A stretch of DNA of 36,167 bases from positions 1 through 36,167 of the forward strand of contig JBDRHL010000197.1 of the NCBI GenBank assembly GCA_043816955.1. The letters run 5' to 3'. Source of the DNA: JBDRHL01 sp043816955 (GTDB taxonomy: Bacteria > Planctomycetota > Phycisphaerae > Sedimentisphaerales > CAYZTY01). Numbering within the stretch: the first letter of the stretch is position 1; every line of letters begins with the position of its first letter. Positions 1 to 6,674 of the stretch are shown here, in pieces. The notes below the pieces were generated by a model. The model searched no databases, was not told where the DNA came from, and was given only the letters and a program-made list of their open reading frames with translations. The translations under genes were made by a program, and so were the position numbers.

Positions 1-114
1 AGGAGCCGGTCGTGAAGAACAGTATAACCTATAAAGACAGATCGCAGAGACGCCAAAAAGTTACTGTCAATGTTAAAAGAATATGAGGCCAGAATAAGGG
101 AAAAGGGGGTGTGA
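1..114 (+). pseudogene. Possible IS110-type transposase remnant
   Basis: The open stretch from about base 28 reads PIKTDRRDAKKLL and about 15 further residues before a TGA. KTDRRDA is typical of the end of the DEDD catalytic domain of IS110-family transposases, which are normally about 330-400 residues. Here an in-frame TAA lies just upstream at 25-27 and the frame ends about 20 residues after the motif, so this would be only a decayed piece. The match rests on one short motif, so another charged helical protein remains possible. Confidence 0.3.
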
Positions 115-137
115 TTTATTTCATCACCCGGCCTCCG

Positions 138-172
138 AAGCCAGATGTGGATTTTCCGGCTGGCTTTCTTTA
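138..172 (+). terminator. Terminator-like hairpin
   Basis: The 7-bp arms AAGCCAG (138-144) and CTGGCTT (160-166) enclose a loop that can add a small GGA/TCC stem, and a T-rich run follows. It lies just after the stop of the fragment at the left edge. The left arm and its flank (CTCCGAAGCCAGAT) recur near 9291-9304 without the partner arm, so part of it may be a dispersed repeat. Confidence 0.4.
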
Positions 173-307
173 TGAATACTAAATCATTCTTGATTTAATT
201 GGTTTTCGGACTTGCCTCGCCAGTGGCGATAAATTGGGACGAGAGAGCCCTCGTTTGGTTTCTTCGACTGCGCTCAGAATGCTTGCAAAGAAGCTCGCAT
301 TGGGGGT
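173..307. other. Gene-free stretch
   Basis: No coding pattern is seen. A short reverse-strand open frame here has no family pattern or ribosome site. The stretch includes the phrase CTTCGACTGCGCTCAGAATG, a kind of sequence that recurs dispersed in many bacterial genomes. Confidence 0.4.
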
Positions 308-358
308 TTGATAAAGAGTGCGGGGGTGGGTAGTATATGGCCGGAAAACAAAAACTAA
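308..358 (+). promoter_or_regulatory. Sigma70-like promoter with shared downstream motif
   Basis: TTGATA (308-313) and TAGTAT (331-336) are 17 bp apart. The -10 box runs into ATGGCCGGAAAA and an A-rich stretch. The same arrangement (-10, then ATGGCCGGAAAA) occurs on the other strand at 10266-10293 in front of the gene starting at 10195, with 22 of 25 bases the same. This suggests a common operator or initially transcribed sequence for two otherwise unrelated genes. Confidence 0.5.
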
Positions 359-371
359 GGAGATAATTGTG

Positions 372-1247
372 ATGCCAAAAAAAGGTTGGTATTCTGCCAT
401 AGTAATATTAGTGATTTTTACAGTGAGTGTTGTCTCAGGTGCTGATAACAAAAGCGATGTTAATGAAACTAAAGCCGATACACCACTAATTAGTATAGCT
501 CCGATAGAAGTAAACATACCGCCAATAGAGGTATTGCCTGTAAAAGTGCAGAATCCTGTTAAAGCAGAGATTCAGAAACCGGAAGCTATCACTGTCAATG
601 CACAGACGGAAGGTGATAAATCATTGACGGTGTATGTAAAAAAAGATTGGTTGACTTTTATTATAGCTTTTGCAACTGCTTTTGCGGCTATTGCGACTGT
701 TGCAGCAGCCATTGCGGCATGGCGGGTAGCATGTTCTGCTAAAAAGGCTGTAAAAACTACAAAGGATTTAGCGGAGGCGCAGTTGTTCACAAAGCTGATA
801 GAGGAATACTCCTCACCTGGAATGGGTGATGATTTGCATATGGTATTTAATTGGTATAATAACGGCTTTAACTGGAATCAATTTGATCAATCAAAGACAA
901 GTGAAATATTTAAAAAAGCAAAAACAGATATTGCGACGAAGAAGGAATTAAACAAAGCTCGACGGCATGTAACACATTACCTTCTGAAAATACGGGACTT
1001 AAAAGAAGCAAAGTACATAAAGGAAAAGTTTGTGGAGAAAGCGTGTAGTGCTATTGATACAAAAGCAATATATGCCTTATTTCCGCTTGAGTGTGCGAAA
1101 ATAGTATCTATAAATAAGGATACCTCTGCCGAAGAAAAATTTAACGAACTTAAGAAAAAGTTTAACGAGCTACTAAAATTATCCGGTAACTTATTGGACT
1201 TGGACGAAAAATTCGATTTGGAAAAAGGATATGAAGAACTGGCTTAA
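372..1247 (+). CDS. Unknown exported or membrane protein, one central TM
   Basis: I do not recognise this 291-residue protein with certainty. The start at 372 is chosen because AAGGAG lies 9 nt upstream and the first residues form a hydrophobic signal-like segment (IVILVIFTVSVVSG). An earlier in-frame ATG at 318 would add a hydrophilic tail. A Pro/Val/Ile-rich linker follows (about residues 35-75), then a strong Ala-rich transmembrane helix (about 94-118) ending in WRVACSAKK, then a soluble helical domain of about 170 residues. The segment AQLFTKLIEEYSSPGM and the later RRHVTHYLLKIRDL resemble the helical domain seen in DUF4760-like membrane proteins, but this is only a visual match. Base composition is AT-rich compared with the housekeeping genes, suggesting accessory DNA. 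It probably has its own promoter just upstream. Confidence 0.6.
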   Translation: MPKKGWYSAIVILVIFTVSVVSGADNKSDVNETKADTPLISIAPIEVNIPPIEVLPVKVQNPVKAEIQKPEAITVNAQTEGDKSLTVYVKKDWLTFIIAFATAFAAIATVAAAIAAWRVACSAKKAVKTTKDLAEAQLFTKLIEEYSSPGMGDDLHMVFNWYNNGFNWNQFDQSKTSEIFKKAKTDIATKKELNKARRHVTHYLLKIRDLKEAKYIKEKFVEKACSAIDTKAIYALFPLECAKIVSINKDTSAEEKFNELKKKFNELLKLSGNLLDLDEKFDLEKGYEELA

Positions 1248-1326
1248 GCAAAATAATAACTCATCTGCAACTTAACACTTAGAATTTAAACTTAAAACTA
1301 AACAATCTCTTTTTTCTCTGTGCCCT

Positions 1327-1390
1327 CCCTGCCTTCGCAGGGACAAGTCTATGGCTAAACAAATTGGATTCCTGCCTGCGCAGGAATGAC
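1327..1390 (-). repeat. Two REP-like palindromic repeats
   Basis: The segment 1365-1390, read on the minus strand, is GTCATTCCTGCG followed by CAGGCAGGAATCCA. It differs by one base from a plus-strand copy at 9220-9245. A related smaller palindrome (CCCTGCCTTCGCAGGG) lies at 1327-1342. These form strong hairpins and belong to the common dispersed type built on ATTCCTGCGnAGGCAGGAAT. They lie between two convergent genes and may act in termination or mRNA stabilisation. Confidence 0.6.
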
Positions 1391-1393
1391 AAA

Positions 1394-2260
1394 TTAAACG
1401 AACGACTCTATTTTCGCTGTGCATATTTTTTTTGTCAAGCGCTGGAGGATTTTTACTCGGCCGGCTAAATATTCCAGTTGTTTCTTTGTGATCTTATAAT
1501 CCTTTTTGTAGCGGGCGTCGATGTAGGCTTTTTTGAGCAGTGTAAAGGCTTTTCGATGCGAAGCGGTCTCACGAGAGAAAACCTTTGCAAACTCGCTGTT
1601 GTAACTTACGGCTTTTATGCCTAATAATTCAATGTCGTGCGTCCTGAAACGATAATTTATAAAAACTAACGTGATAGCAGAATAAAAACGCTCTGTGGCT
1701 TGGTGAAGTAAAAAGGCAGCAACTTTGTACTTACGCCTTTTAAGGTTAAACTCGTAAGAGGTGTAGAAGTCTTTTGCACTTGAAAACCATTGTTTGAAAT
1801 CGTCCTGGGCGATTTGTTTTCTTTCTTCGGGTTTTAGTTTTTTTATTTTTCCCAGGCTGTGTTTGCCGGTGTGGTAGAGGTGGATGCCTTCTTTTTTTAT
1901 GTCTGTAAAGAAGTACCGGCCTTCGGTTATCATCTGCCTTACGTAGTCGAAGGTGTGATAGATTATACTCAGCGGTGTATGGACTTTGCCTGTTGCGACA
2001 ATTGCCTTTTCTACGCGGTCGTGGGCATCGGAATCCTCGGCTGTTTTTTTGGATTTTGTAGCGACGAGGATATCGAAGTCTGATTGGTATACGTGGGTGG
2101 TATGGCCTTCGAGGTGGGTATCTTCGACCCATTCGCCGCGGGCGTAAGAGCCGAAAAGGACGATCATCCGCACATCTGGGATTTTTTCAAGGATAATATC
2201 CCTTATCAGCTCAAGCTCATCCTGTTTATGCTGCGGCAGATGTGCCAGTGATTTTTTCAT
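1394..2260 (-). CDS. Fused nucleotidyltransferase-HEPN protein
   Basis: The 288-residue protein has an N-terminal polymerase-beta-type (MNT) nucleotidyltransferase domain with the LFGSYARGEW motif (Gly37-Ser38) and the acidic pair in SDFDILVAT (Asp61, Asp63). A helical HEPN-like domain follows (about residues 150-280), including YKVAAFLLHQATERFYSAI and THDIELLG. In many bacteria MNT and HEPN occur as separate adjacent genes that form toxin-antitoxin pairs, in which the MNT protein can nucleotidylate the HEPN toxin; here both are in one chain. A clear R-x4-6-H nuclease motif is not obvious in the HEPN part, so RNase activity is uncertain. An insertion (EWVEDTHLEGHTTHVYQ) separates the GS motif from the Asp pair. 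The gene may be read from a near-leaderless promoter. It converges on the unknown membrane protein across the repeats. Confidence 0.85.
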   Translation of the reverse strand: MKKSLAHLPQHKQDELELIRDIILEKIPDVRMIVLFGSYARGEWVEDTHLEGHTTHVYQSDFDILVATKSKKTAEDSDAHDRVEKAIVATGKVHTPLSIIYHTFDYVRQMITEGRYFFTDIKKEGIHLYHTGKHSLGKIKKLKPEERKQIAQDDFKQWFSSAKDFYTSYEFNLKRRKYKVAAFLLHQATERFYSAITLVFINYRFRTHDIELLGIKAVSYNSEFAKVFSRETASHRKAFTLLKKAYIDARYKKDYKITKKQLEYLAGRVKILQRLTKKICTAKIESFV

Positions 2261-2268
2261 AGGTCATT

Positions 2269-2296
2269 ATTATAGCCAAAACCGACAATCCCACAA
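2269..2296 (-). promoter_or_regulatory. Promoter giving a near-leaderless mRNA
   Basis: On the minus strand TTGTGG (2296-2291) and a perfect TATAAT (2274-2269) are 16 bp apart, and only 8 nt separate the -10 box from the ATG at 2260. Transcription would start almost at the start codon. No Shine-Dalgarno sequence is visible, consistent with a leaderless message. Confidence 0.5.
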
Positions 2297-2339
2297 CGGT
2301 TTATTTCCTTTGCACAAGTTCATCGTTCAGAGGGGAGAA

Positions 2340-2372
2340 GGGAGATTGCCGTGTCGCTTCGCTCCTCGCAAT
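2340..2372. repeat. REP-like palindrome
   Basis: ATTGCCGTGTCGC, TTCG, CTCCTCGCAAT makes an imperfect hairpin with ATTGC/GCAAT ends followed by a T run. It looks like the widespread dispersed ATTGC...GCAAT repeats of bacterial chromosomes. No second copy was found in this window, so the repeat status rests on resemblance. It sits between the divergent nucleotidyltransferase and sulfatase genes. Confidence 0.35.
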
Positions 2373-2535
2373 TTTTTTGGGGCCAAGGTTGGGCGAAGAA
2401 GGCCGGTGAATTAATTGAGCGGTGGGCGGGGAGAGTTGAGCAGGGGAGAGATTTGAGATTTTAGAGGTTTCATAGATTGCGGGGTTAAAGGGCCTGTAGC
2501 AAAACATAGAGTATGGTAAATTGAGAATTAATCCT

Positions 2536-2564
2536 TTGCAACCCGGCTATATGGCTGCTACACT
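2536..2564 (+). promoter_or_regulatory. Candidate sulfatase promoter
   Basis: TTGCAA (2536-2541) and TACACT (2559-2564) are 17 bp apart, about 28 nt upstream of the sulfatase ATG. The boxes are moderate matches to the sigma70 consensus. Confidence 0.35.
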
Positions 2565-2592
2565 TTTGATAGTTTTTGGATGAAGGACAAAA

Positions 2593-4029
2593 ATGAAGAA
2601 GCAGCCCAATATGATACTTTTTATGCCGGAGACACTTCGTGCTGATGCGGTATTCGGTCTGGCGGAGAGGCGAGCCCGGACTCCTGTGCTTGATGAACTA
2701 GCAAAACAGAGTGTAACATTTCAAAATACTTTTGTGAACCATAGTGTATGCACTCCTTCGCGATGCAGCATGTTTACGGGTTTTTACCCACACACTTGCG
2801 GGCATCGGACGCTTGACTATCTGCTTAAGCCGTATGAGAATAATCTTTTCCGCGACCTTAAGGAAAACGGCTACACGACTGTTTGCTTTGGGAAAAATGA
2901 CATTCTCAGCCCTGAGTCGGTGTCAAAGAGTTTCGATTCCATTGAATTGCTGGTCTGGCCGGATACTCCTTCGGCGGAAAATCCATGGCCTGAAGATCAT
3001 AAATTTTATAAAACGTTTTATTATGGAGAAAGGCCGGCAAAGTATTCAAAAGACTATGACTGGGCCTGTATTGAAAGTGCGCTCAAATTTCTGGACAATC
3101 CGCCTGAGCCATTCTGTTTGTTTTTGCCGCTGAGTTTTGTGCATCCGCCTTATTATGTTGAAGAGCCTTATTTTTCCATGCATGACCGCTCGAAGGTGCC
3201 AAAGCCGATTCGGCCTGAGCATGAAGGCAGGCGCCGTTATGCCAGGTTGATGTATGAACGCTATGGATTAAAAAATCTTGAGGAAAAGGATTTTCGTGAA
3301 ATAAAAGCAACCTATTTCGGGATGGTAAGCAGAATCGACCAAATGCTTGGGCTTGTTCTCGATAGACTCAAACAAACGAAACTTTTTGATAAGACGGCTA
3401 TTGTCGTATTTTCCGACCACGGCGATTATACCGGAGATTACGGGTTAGTCGAAAAATGGTGGACAGGTTTTGAAGAGCCTATAATCCACACTCCGCTTAT
3501 AATCCGAGTTCCGGGGCAGGAAGTTTCGATTAACCGCAATTGTCTGATTGAGATGGTGGATCTTTATCCGACAATTTTGAATATTGCCGGCGTCAAACCA
3601 TCGCATTATTATTTCGGTAAATCAGTTCTGCCTCTGCTCGACGCAGATCATCCTGATGTTCATCGTAATGCTGTGTTTTGTGAGGGCGGCCATAATCCCG
3701 ATGAAAGACACTGCCGAGAGCCGCTGCTTGAAAATATCTACTATGAAAAAACACATCTGCCTGAATATGATCCGGTGGTTATCTCTAAAGCTATTATGGT
3801 GCGTACCGGGCGATACAAGTATATATATTGTCCTGATGAGCATGATGAGCTATATGATTTACAAGCTGATCCTGATGAATTGAGAAATCTGGTCAGTCAG
3901 GAGCAATTGATTGGAATAGCTGCCGAATTAAAATCTGAAATCCTCGAATGGCTCACAAGAACAGCAGATACCGTGCCTTTAGAGAAAGACCCCAGAAAAT
4001 TTCAGCGAACCCGTAAATTAAATCTTTAA
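2593..4029 (+). CDS. Sulfatase (S1 / alkaline phosphatase superfamily)
   Basis: The 478-residue protein has the type I sulfatase signature CTPSR (Cys53), whose cysteine is oxidised to formylglycine by a maturation enzyme to form the nucleophile. Metal and substrate site motifs include SDHGDYTGDYG in the middle and the C-terminal KYIYCPDEHDELYDLQADP, which is typical of the family end. The N-terminal metal motif, usually an Asp-Asp pair, is replaced by MPETLRAD. No signal peptide is seen, so it appears cytoplasmic, unlike many planctomycete sulfatases that are exported. AAGGA lies 5 nt before the ATG. The substrate cannot be told from sequence: sulfated glycans are likely, but choline- or phosphonate-type hydrolases of the same fold are possible. 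No formylglycine-generating enzyme or anSME is in the window. Confidence 0.9.
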   Translation: MKKQPNMILFMPETLRADAVFGLAERRARTPVLDELAKQSVTFQNTFVNHSVCTPSRCSMFTGFYPHTCGHRTLDYLLKPYENNLFRDLKENGYTTVCFGKNDILSPESVSKSFDSIELLVWPDTPSAENPWPEDHKFYKTFYYGERPAKYSKDYDWACIESALKFLDNPPEPFCLFLPLSFVHPPYYVEEPYFSMHDRSKVPKPIRPEHEGRRRYARLMYERYGLKNLEEKDFREIKATYFGMVSRIDQMLGLVLDRLKQTKLFDKTAIVVFSDHGDYTGDYGLVEKWWTGFEEPIIHTPLIIRVPGQEVSINRNCLIEMVDLYPTILNIAGVKPSHYYFGKSVLPLLDADHPDVHRNAVFCEGGHNPDERHCREPLLENIYYEKTHLPEYDPVVISKAIMVRTGRYKYIYCPDEHDELYDLQADPDELRNLVSQEQLIGIAAELKSEILEWLTRTADTVPLEKDPRKFQRTRKLNL

Positions 4030-4030
4030 T

Positions 4031-4131
4031 GTGTCTCACAGGCCTGCAGAGGTTGCCATCGGCTGTCCGCGGCTTTGGCGTCGAACTTTTCGCTCGGCTT
4101 TGTTACAAAGCCGGTTATGCTACAGGCTGTT
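4031..4131 (-). repeat. Decayed copy of the short inverted-repeat element
   Basis: Read on the minus strand this stretch matches the left half of the intact element at 34943-35119. Both share a TTA boundary, AGCCT near the end, an ATAACC block and the identical core GCGAAAAGTTCGA with GCCAA nearby. The central hairpin and the right terminal repeat are missing, so it is a degenerate, internally deleted copy. It begins inside the 3' end of the PNPOx-like gene and supplies that gene's stop codon. Confidence 0.5.
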
Positions 4132-4536
4132 AAGTTTTACCCTGGTGTACTTCAGGTCGGTGCTTTCCATGGAGCGGATGTTGTCGGGCGTCATTTTAAT
4201 GACCACGTAATGCGGAGCGGCAGGGTCGGGGATATGGTCTTTTAGGGCGGGGACAGCTTTGTAGAGCCAGAGTTTTTCATCGTTGTCGGTGCTGATGGTG
4301 CAGGGGCCTGCGATACGGAGGTGCTTTCCAGCGGCGTCGCAGAAGCAGTATTCGGCGTGGGGCACTTTTTTAAGCTGAGCGATTTTGTCGGAGGCAGCGT
4401 CTGTTGCACACCATAACTGGTTTTGTTTCCATGCCCAGCCGCCCATGGGTCTTACGCCGACCCTGCGTCCGTCGGTAGTAGCCAGAGTTCCCCAGGCGGC
4501 CTGCTTCATAAATTCTTTTACCTGTTCGAGATCCAT
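4120..4536 (-). CDS. Pyridoxamine 5'-phosphate oxidase-like FMN protein
   Basis: The 138-residue protein begins MDLEQVKEFMKQAAWGTLATTDGRRVGVRPM and continues with LWCATDAASDKIAQLKKVPHAEYCFCD. This is the split-barrel pattern of small PNPOx-like (general stress protein 26-type) flavin- or F420-binding proteins. The start at 4536 is preferred because AAAGGAGCT lies a few bases upstream; an upstream in-frame codon at 4632 would add 32 residues unlike the family. The cofactor and substrate cannot be told from sequence, and classical PNP oxidases are longer. The last residues and the TAG stop lie within the degenerate repeat element, so the original C-terminus may have been changed. Confidence 0.8.
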   Translation of the reverse strand: MDLEQVKEFMKQAAWGTLATTDGRRVGVRPMGGWAWKQNQLWCATDAASDKIAQLKKVPHAEYCFCDAAGKHLRIAGPCTISTDNDEKLWLYKAVPALKDHIPDPAAPHYVVIKMTPDNIRSMESTDLKYTRVKLNSL

Positions 4537-4711
4537 ATCAGCTCCTTTCTTTTTGTGTTCATGAATTCTATCACGAGGTAAAGGCTGGGGGTTGAGTTGT
4601 GGAATTATACCAGTTTGCAGGCTGATCATCAAGAAGAAATATTTTGGGGTGTTCTATGGTACTTTTGAGACTCTCTGGATTTGAGGATATTTTTAAGGAC
4701 AGGAGCGTTGC

Positions 4712-4740
4712 TTGACAACCATAAACTGGGGCACTAGAAT
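4712..4740 (+). promoter_or_regulatory. Strong sigma70-like promoter for tatC
   Basis: A perfect TTGACA (4712-4717) is followed after 17 bp by TAGAAT (4735-4740), 56 nt before the tatC ATG. It is one of the best consensus promoters in the window. Confidence 0.6.
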
Positions 4741-4796
4741 TTCTTCGCGGGCATTGCGGCCTGATTTTATGTTTTATCTTTTGTGATTCAGGATTT

Positions 4797-5567
4797 ATGG
4801 ACCAAAAAGCGGATCAAGAACCGTTTAAGACTATGAGCTTTGGGGATCACCTCGATGAGCTTCGGAGGCGGATTATGCTTGCGATTGCAGGCCTGGCAGC
4901 GGGACTTGTGGTATGCCTTTTCTTCGGCAAATACATTGTGATATTTGTCCAGCAGCCTTACCAGGAATTTATCGGTGAAAATGCGAAGCTGCAGGTTCTT
5001 TCCCCGGCGGAGGGTTTCATGACATATATAAAACTGAGTTTATTGTGCGGGATCATAGTAACTTCGCCGTGGATTTTTTATCAGCTATGGCAGTTTGTTG
5101 CCGCGGGTCTTCATAGACATGAGAAGAAATACGTTTATCTGACGGTTCCATTTTCTGCGATACTTTTTATAGCGGGGTGCATATTTTGCCTGTGGATCGC
5201 GGTGCCGGTAACAGTGGGTTTTTTTGCCAATTTCGATGAGAAGGTAGTAGATGTTCGATCAAGCTATACATTTCAGAACTATGTGAGTTTCGTGATCGGT
5301 TTGACATTGATATTCGGGGTAGCTTTTCAAACACCGATAGCGGTATTTTTTCTGAACAGGCTGGGGATTATCCCGCTTGCGGTACTGAAGAGATCGCGGA
5401 AGTATGTTTTTCTTGTGGTATTGATTGTATCTGCGATTCTGACGCCGCCCGGGCCTGTTATTCTTTTTGTGCTTGCGGTTCCGATGTACCTTCTTTTTGA
5501 AGCCGGTGTGCTGCTGTGCGTGGTCTTCTCAGCAGGGACGGTTAAGGCCGGACCTAAAAGGTTGTAA
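4797..5567 (+). CDS. tatC: Sec-independent protein translocase TatC
   Basis: TatC is the six-TM membrane subunit that recognises the twin-arginine signal of folded proteins and recruits TatA for export. The 256-residue length is normal. The family N-terminus FGDHLDELRRRIM carries the conserved acidic residue and arginines of the signal-binding face. The first TM follows (about 31-50), then the periplasmic loop PYQEFIGENAKLQVLSPAEGF and five further hydrophobic segments. AGGA lies about 5 nt before the ATG, and a strong promoter lies upstream. The neighbour on the opposite strand is tatA, in a tail-to-tail arrangement rather than the usual tatA-tatC operon. Confidence 0.95.
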   Translation: MDQKADQEPFKTMSFGDHLDELRRRIMLAIAGLAAGLVVCLFFGKYIVIFVQQPYQEFIGENAKLQVLSPAEGFMTYIKLSLLCGIIVTSPWIFYQLWQFVAAGLHRHEKKYVYLTVPFSAILFIAGCIFCLWIAVPVTVGFFANFDEKVVDVRSSYTFQNYVSFVIGLTLIFGVAFQTPIAVFFLNRLGIIPLAVLKRSRKYVFLVVLIVSAILTPPGPVILFVLAVPMYLLFEAGVLLCVVFSAGTVKAGPKRL

Positions 5568-5577
5568 CGCCGGATTT

Positions 5578-5811
5578 TCAGGAGTTGTCGGGGGGACTGT
5601 TTTTGGTGTCCGGGTGATCATCGATGTCTGCAGCGTTATCGATTTCATCCTTGGCGTCTTTTACGCCTTTTTTGAATTCGGCAAGGCTCTTTCCGAGGTT
5701 TCGGGCGATTTCAGGGAGCCTTCTGCCGAAAATCAAAAGGGCGACAACGAGTATTATCCCCAACTGCCACGGACCAATCACGCCGGCAAGAATATCGGGT
5801 ATATGTGCCAT
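5578..5811 (-). CDS. tatA: Sec-independent translocase pore subunit TatA/TatE
   Basis: The 77-residue protein has a short N-terminus, one TM helix (GPWQLGIILVVALLIFG) and the family hinge FGRRLPEIARNLGKSLAEFKKG. An acidic, disordered tail (DIDDHPDTKNSPPDNS) follows. TatA oligomers form the export pathway with TatC. The start at 5811 is chosen because AAAGGA lies about 10 nt upstream and the TM then begins at the expected position; a longer frame to 5859 adds 16 basic residues that do not fit. It converges on tatC with only 10 bp between stop codons, so each is transcribed separately. Confidence 0.92.
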   Translation of the reverse strand: MAHIPDILAGVIGPWQLGIILVVALLIFGRRLPEIARNLGKSLAEFKKGVKDAKDEIDNAADIDDHPDTKNSPPDNS

Positions 5812-5890
5812 TGCCAGTAGTCCTTTCCGCTTTGGCGGCTGCCCCGGCCGCTGCAGCAACGCGCGTGCGACGGCTGGGCATAGGCGCCTG

Positions 5891-5919
5891 TTGCTTAATT
5901 ACTATTGTTAAAGTATAAT
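5891..5919 (+). promoter_or_regulatory. Promoter for the LOG-family gene
   Basis: TTGCTT (5891-5896) and a perfect TATAAT (5914-5919) are 17 bp apart, about 62 nt before the ATG at 5982. Its -10 box overlaps the opposite-strand -10 box of the tatA promoter. Confidence 0.55.
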
Positions 5920-5940
5920 TCATTACGGCTGAATGTTCAA
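5912..5940 (-). promoter_or_regulatory. Promoter for tatA, overlapping the divergent one
   Basis: On the minus strand TTGAAC (5940-5935) and TATACT (5917-5912) are 17 bp apart. The two divergent promoters share the bases AGTATAAT, so RNA polymerase can probably occupy only one at a time. The tatA leader would be about 95 nt. Confidence 0.5.
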
Positions 5941-5981
5941 GTGGCTCACAGGATTCTGAAAAGACAGGTTAGGGGTTATAA

Positions 5982-6671
5982 ATGAACAATAACAAATTGC
6001 CTGCAGAAGAGCCGTGGCGTATTTTCCGGATAATGGCTGAATTTGTCGAGGGATTCGAGGAGCTTTCGCGAATAGGTCCTGCGGTGTCGTTTTTCGGTTC
6101 GGCTCGAACGCTGCCCGGCGATAAGTATTACAAGCTTGCGGAAAAGACGGCAGAGGCGATAGCAGGTGCAGGCTTTTCGGTTATTACGGGCGGCGGGCCT
6201 GGGATTATGGAGGCGGCAAACAAAGGCGCAAGGCGTGGGGGAGGCAGGAGTATAGGGCTTAATATCGAGCTTCCCATGGAGCAGGTACCCAACAGCTATC
6301 AGGACCTATCGCTTCATTTCAGATACTTTTTCTGCCGAAAGGTAATGTTCGTCAAATACGCGAGCGGTTTTGTGGTTTTTCCGGGGGGTTTTGGGACGAT
6401 GGACGAGCTTTTCGAGGGTTTCACGCTTATCCAGACCTTTCGGCAGGCGCAGTTTCCGGTAATTCTGATGGGCGGGGAGTATTGGGAGGGCCTTCTGGCA
6501 TGGATAAACGAAAAGATGCTTGAAGAAAGCGGCAATATATCTGCGGAGGACCTGAACATTTTTGCGGTTGTCGATGATCCGGAGGAGACAGTTCGGATTA
6601 TAAGCGATTTCTATAAATCAGAGCAGCGGGGAGGACTGGCTGAGCCGCCTGGCCTGAAGAGAATACGATAA
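5982..6671 (+). CDS. LOG-family nucleotide 5'-phosphate nucleosidase (TIGR00730 type)
   Basis: The 229-residue Rossmann-fold protein has both family motifs: GGGPGIMEAANKGA (about residues 69-82) and PGGFGTMDELFE (about 131-142), the PGGxGTxxE signature formerly misnamed lysine decarboxylase. Characterised members hydrolyse nucleoside 5'-monophosphates to the base and ribose 5-phosphate, including cytokinin nucleotides in LOG enzymes. The exact substrate here is unknown. Bacterial members are often involved in purine nucleotide turnover. Its stop lies 3 bp from the stop of the opposite-strand radical SAM gene. It has its own promoter divergent from tatA. Confidence 0.9.
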   Translation: MNNNKLPAEEPWRIFRIMAEFVEGFEELSRIGPAVSFFGSARTLPGDKYYKLAEKTAEAIAGAGFSVITGGGPGIMEAANKGARRGGGRSIGLNIELPMEQVPNSYQDLSLHFRYFFCRKVMFVKYASGFVVFPGGFGTMDELFEGFTLIQTFRQAQFPVILMGGEYWEGLLAWINEKMLEESGNISAEDLNIFAVVDDPEETVRIISDFYKSEQRGGLAEPPGLKRIR

Positions 6672-6674
6672 GGT

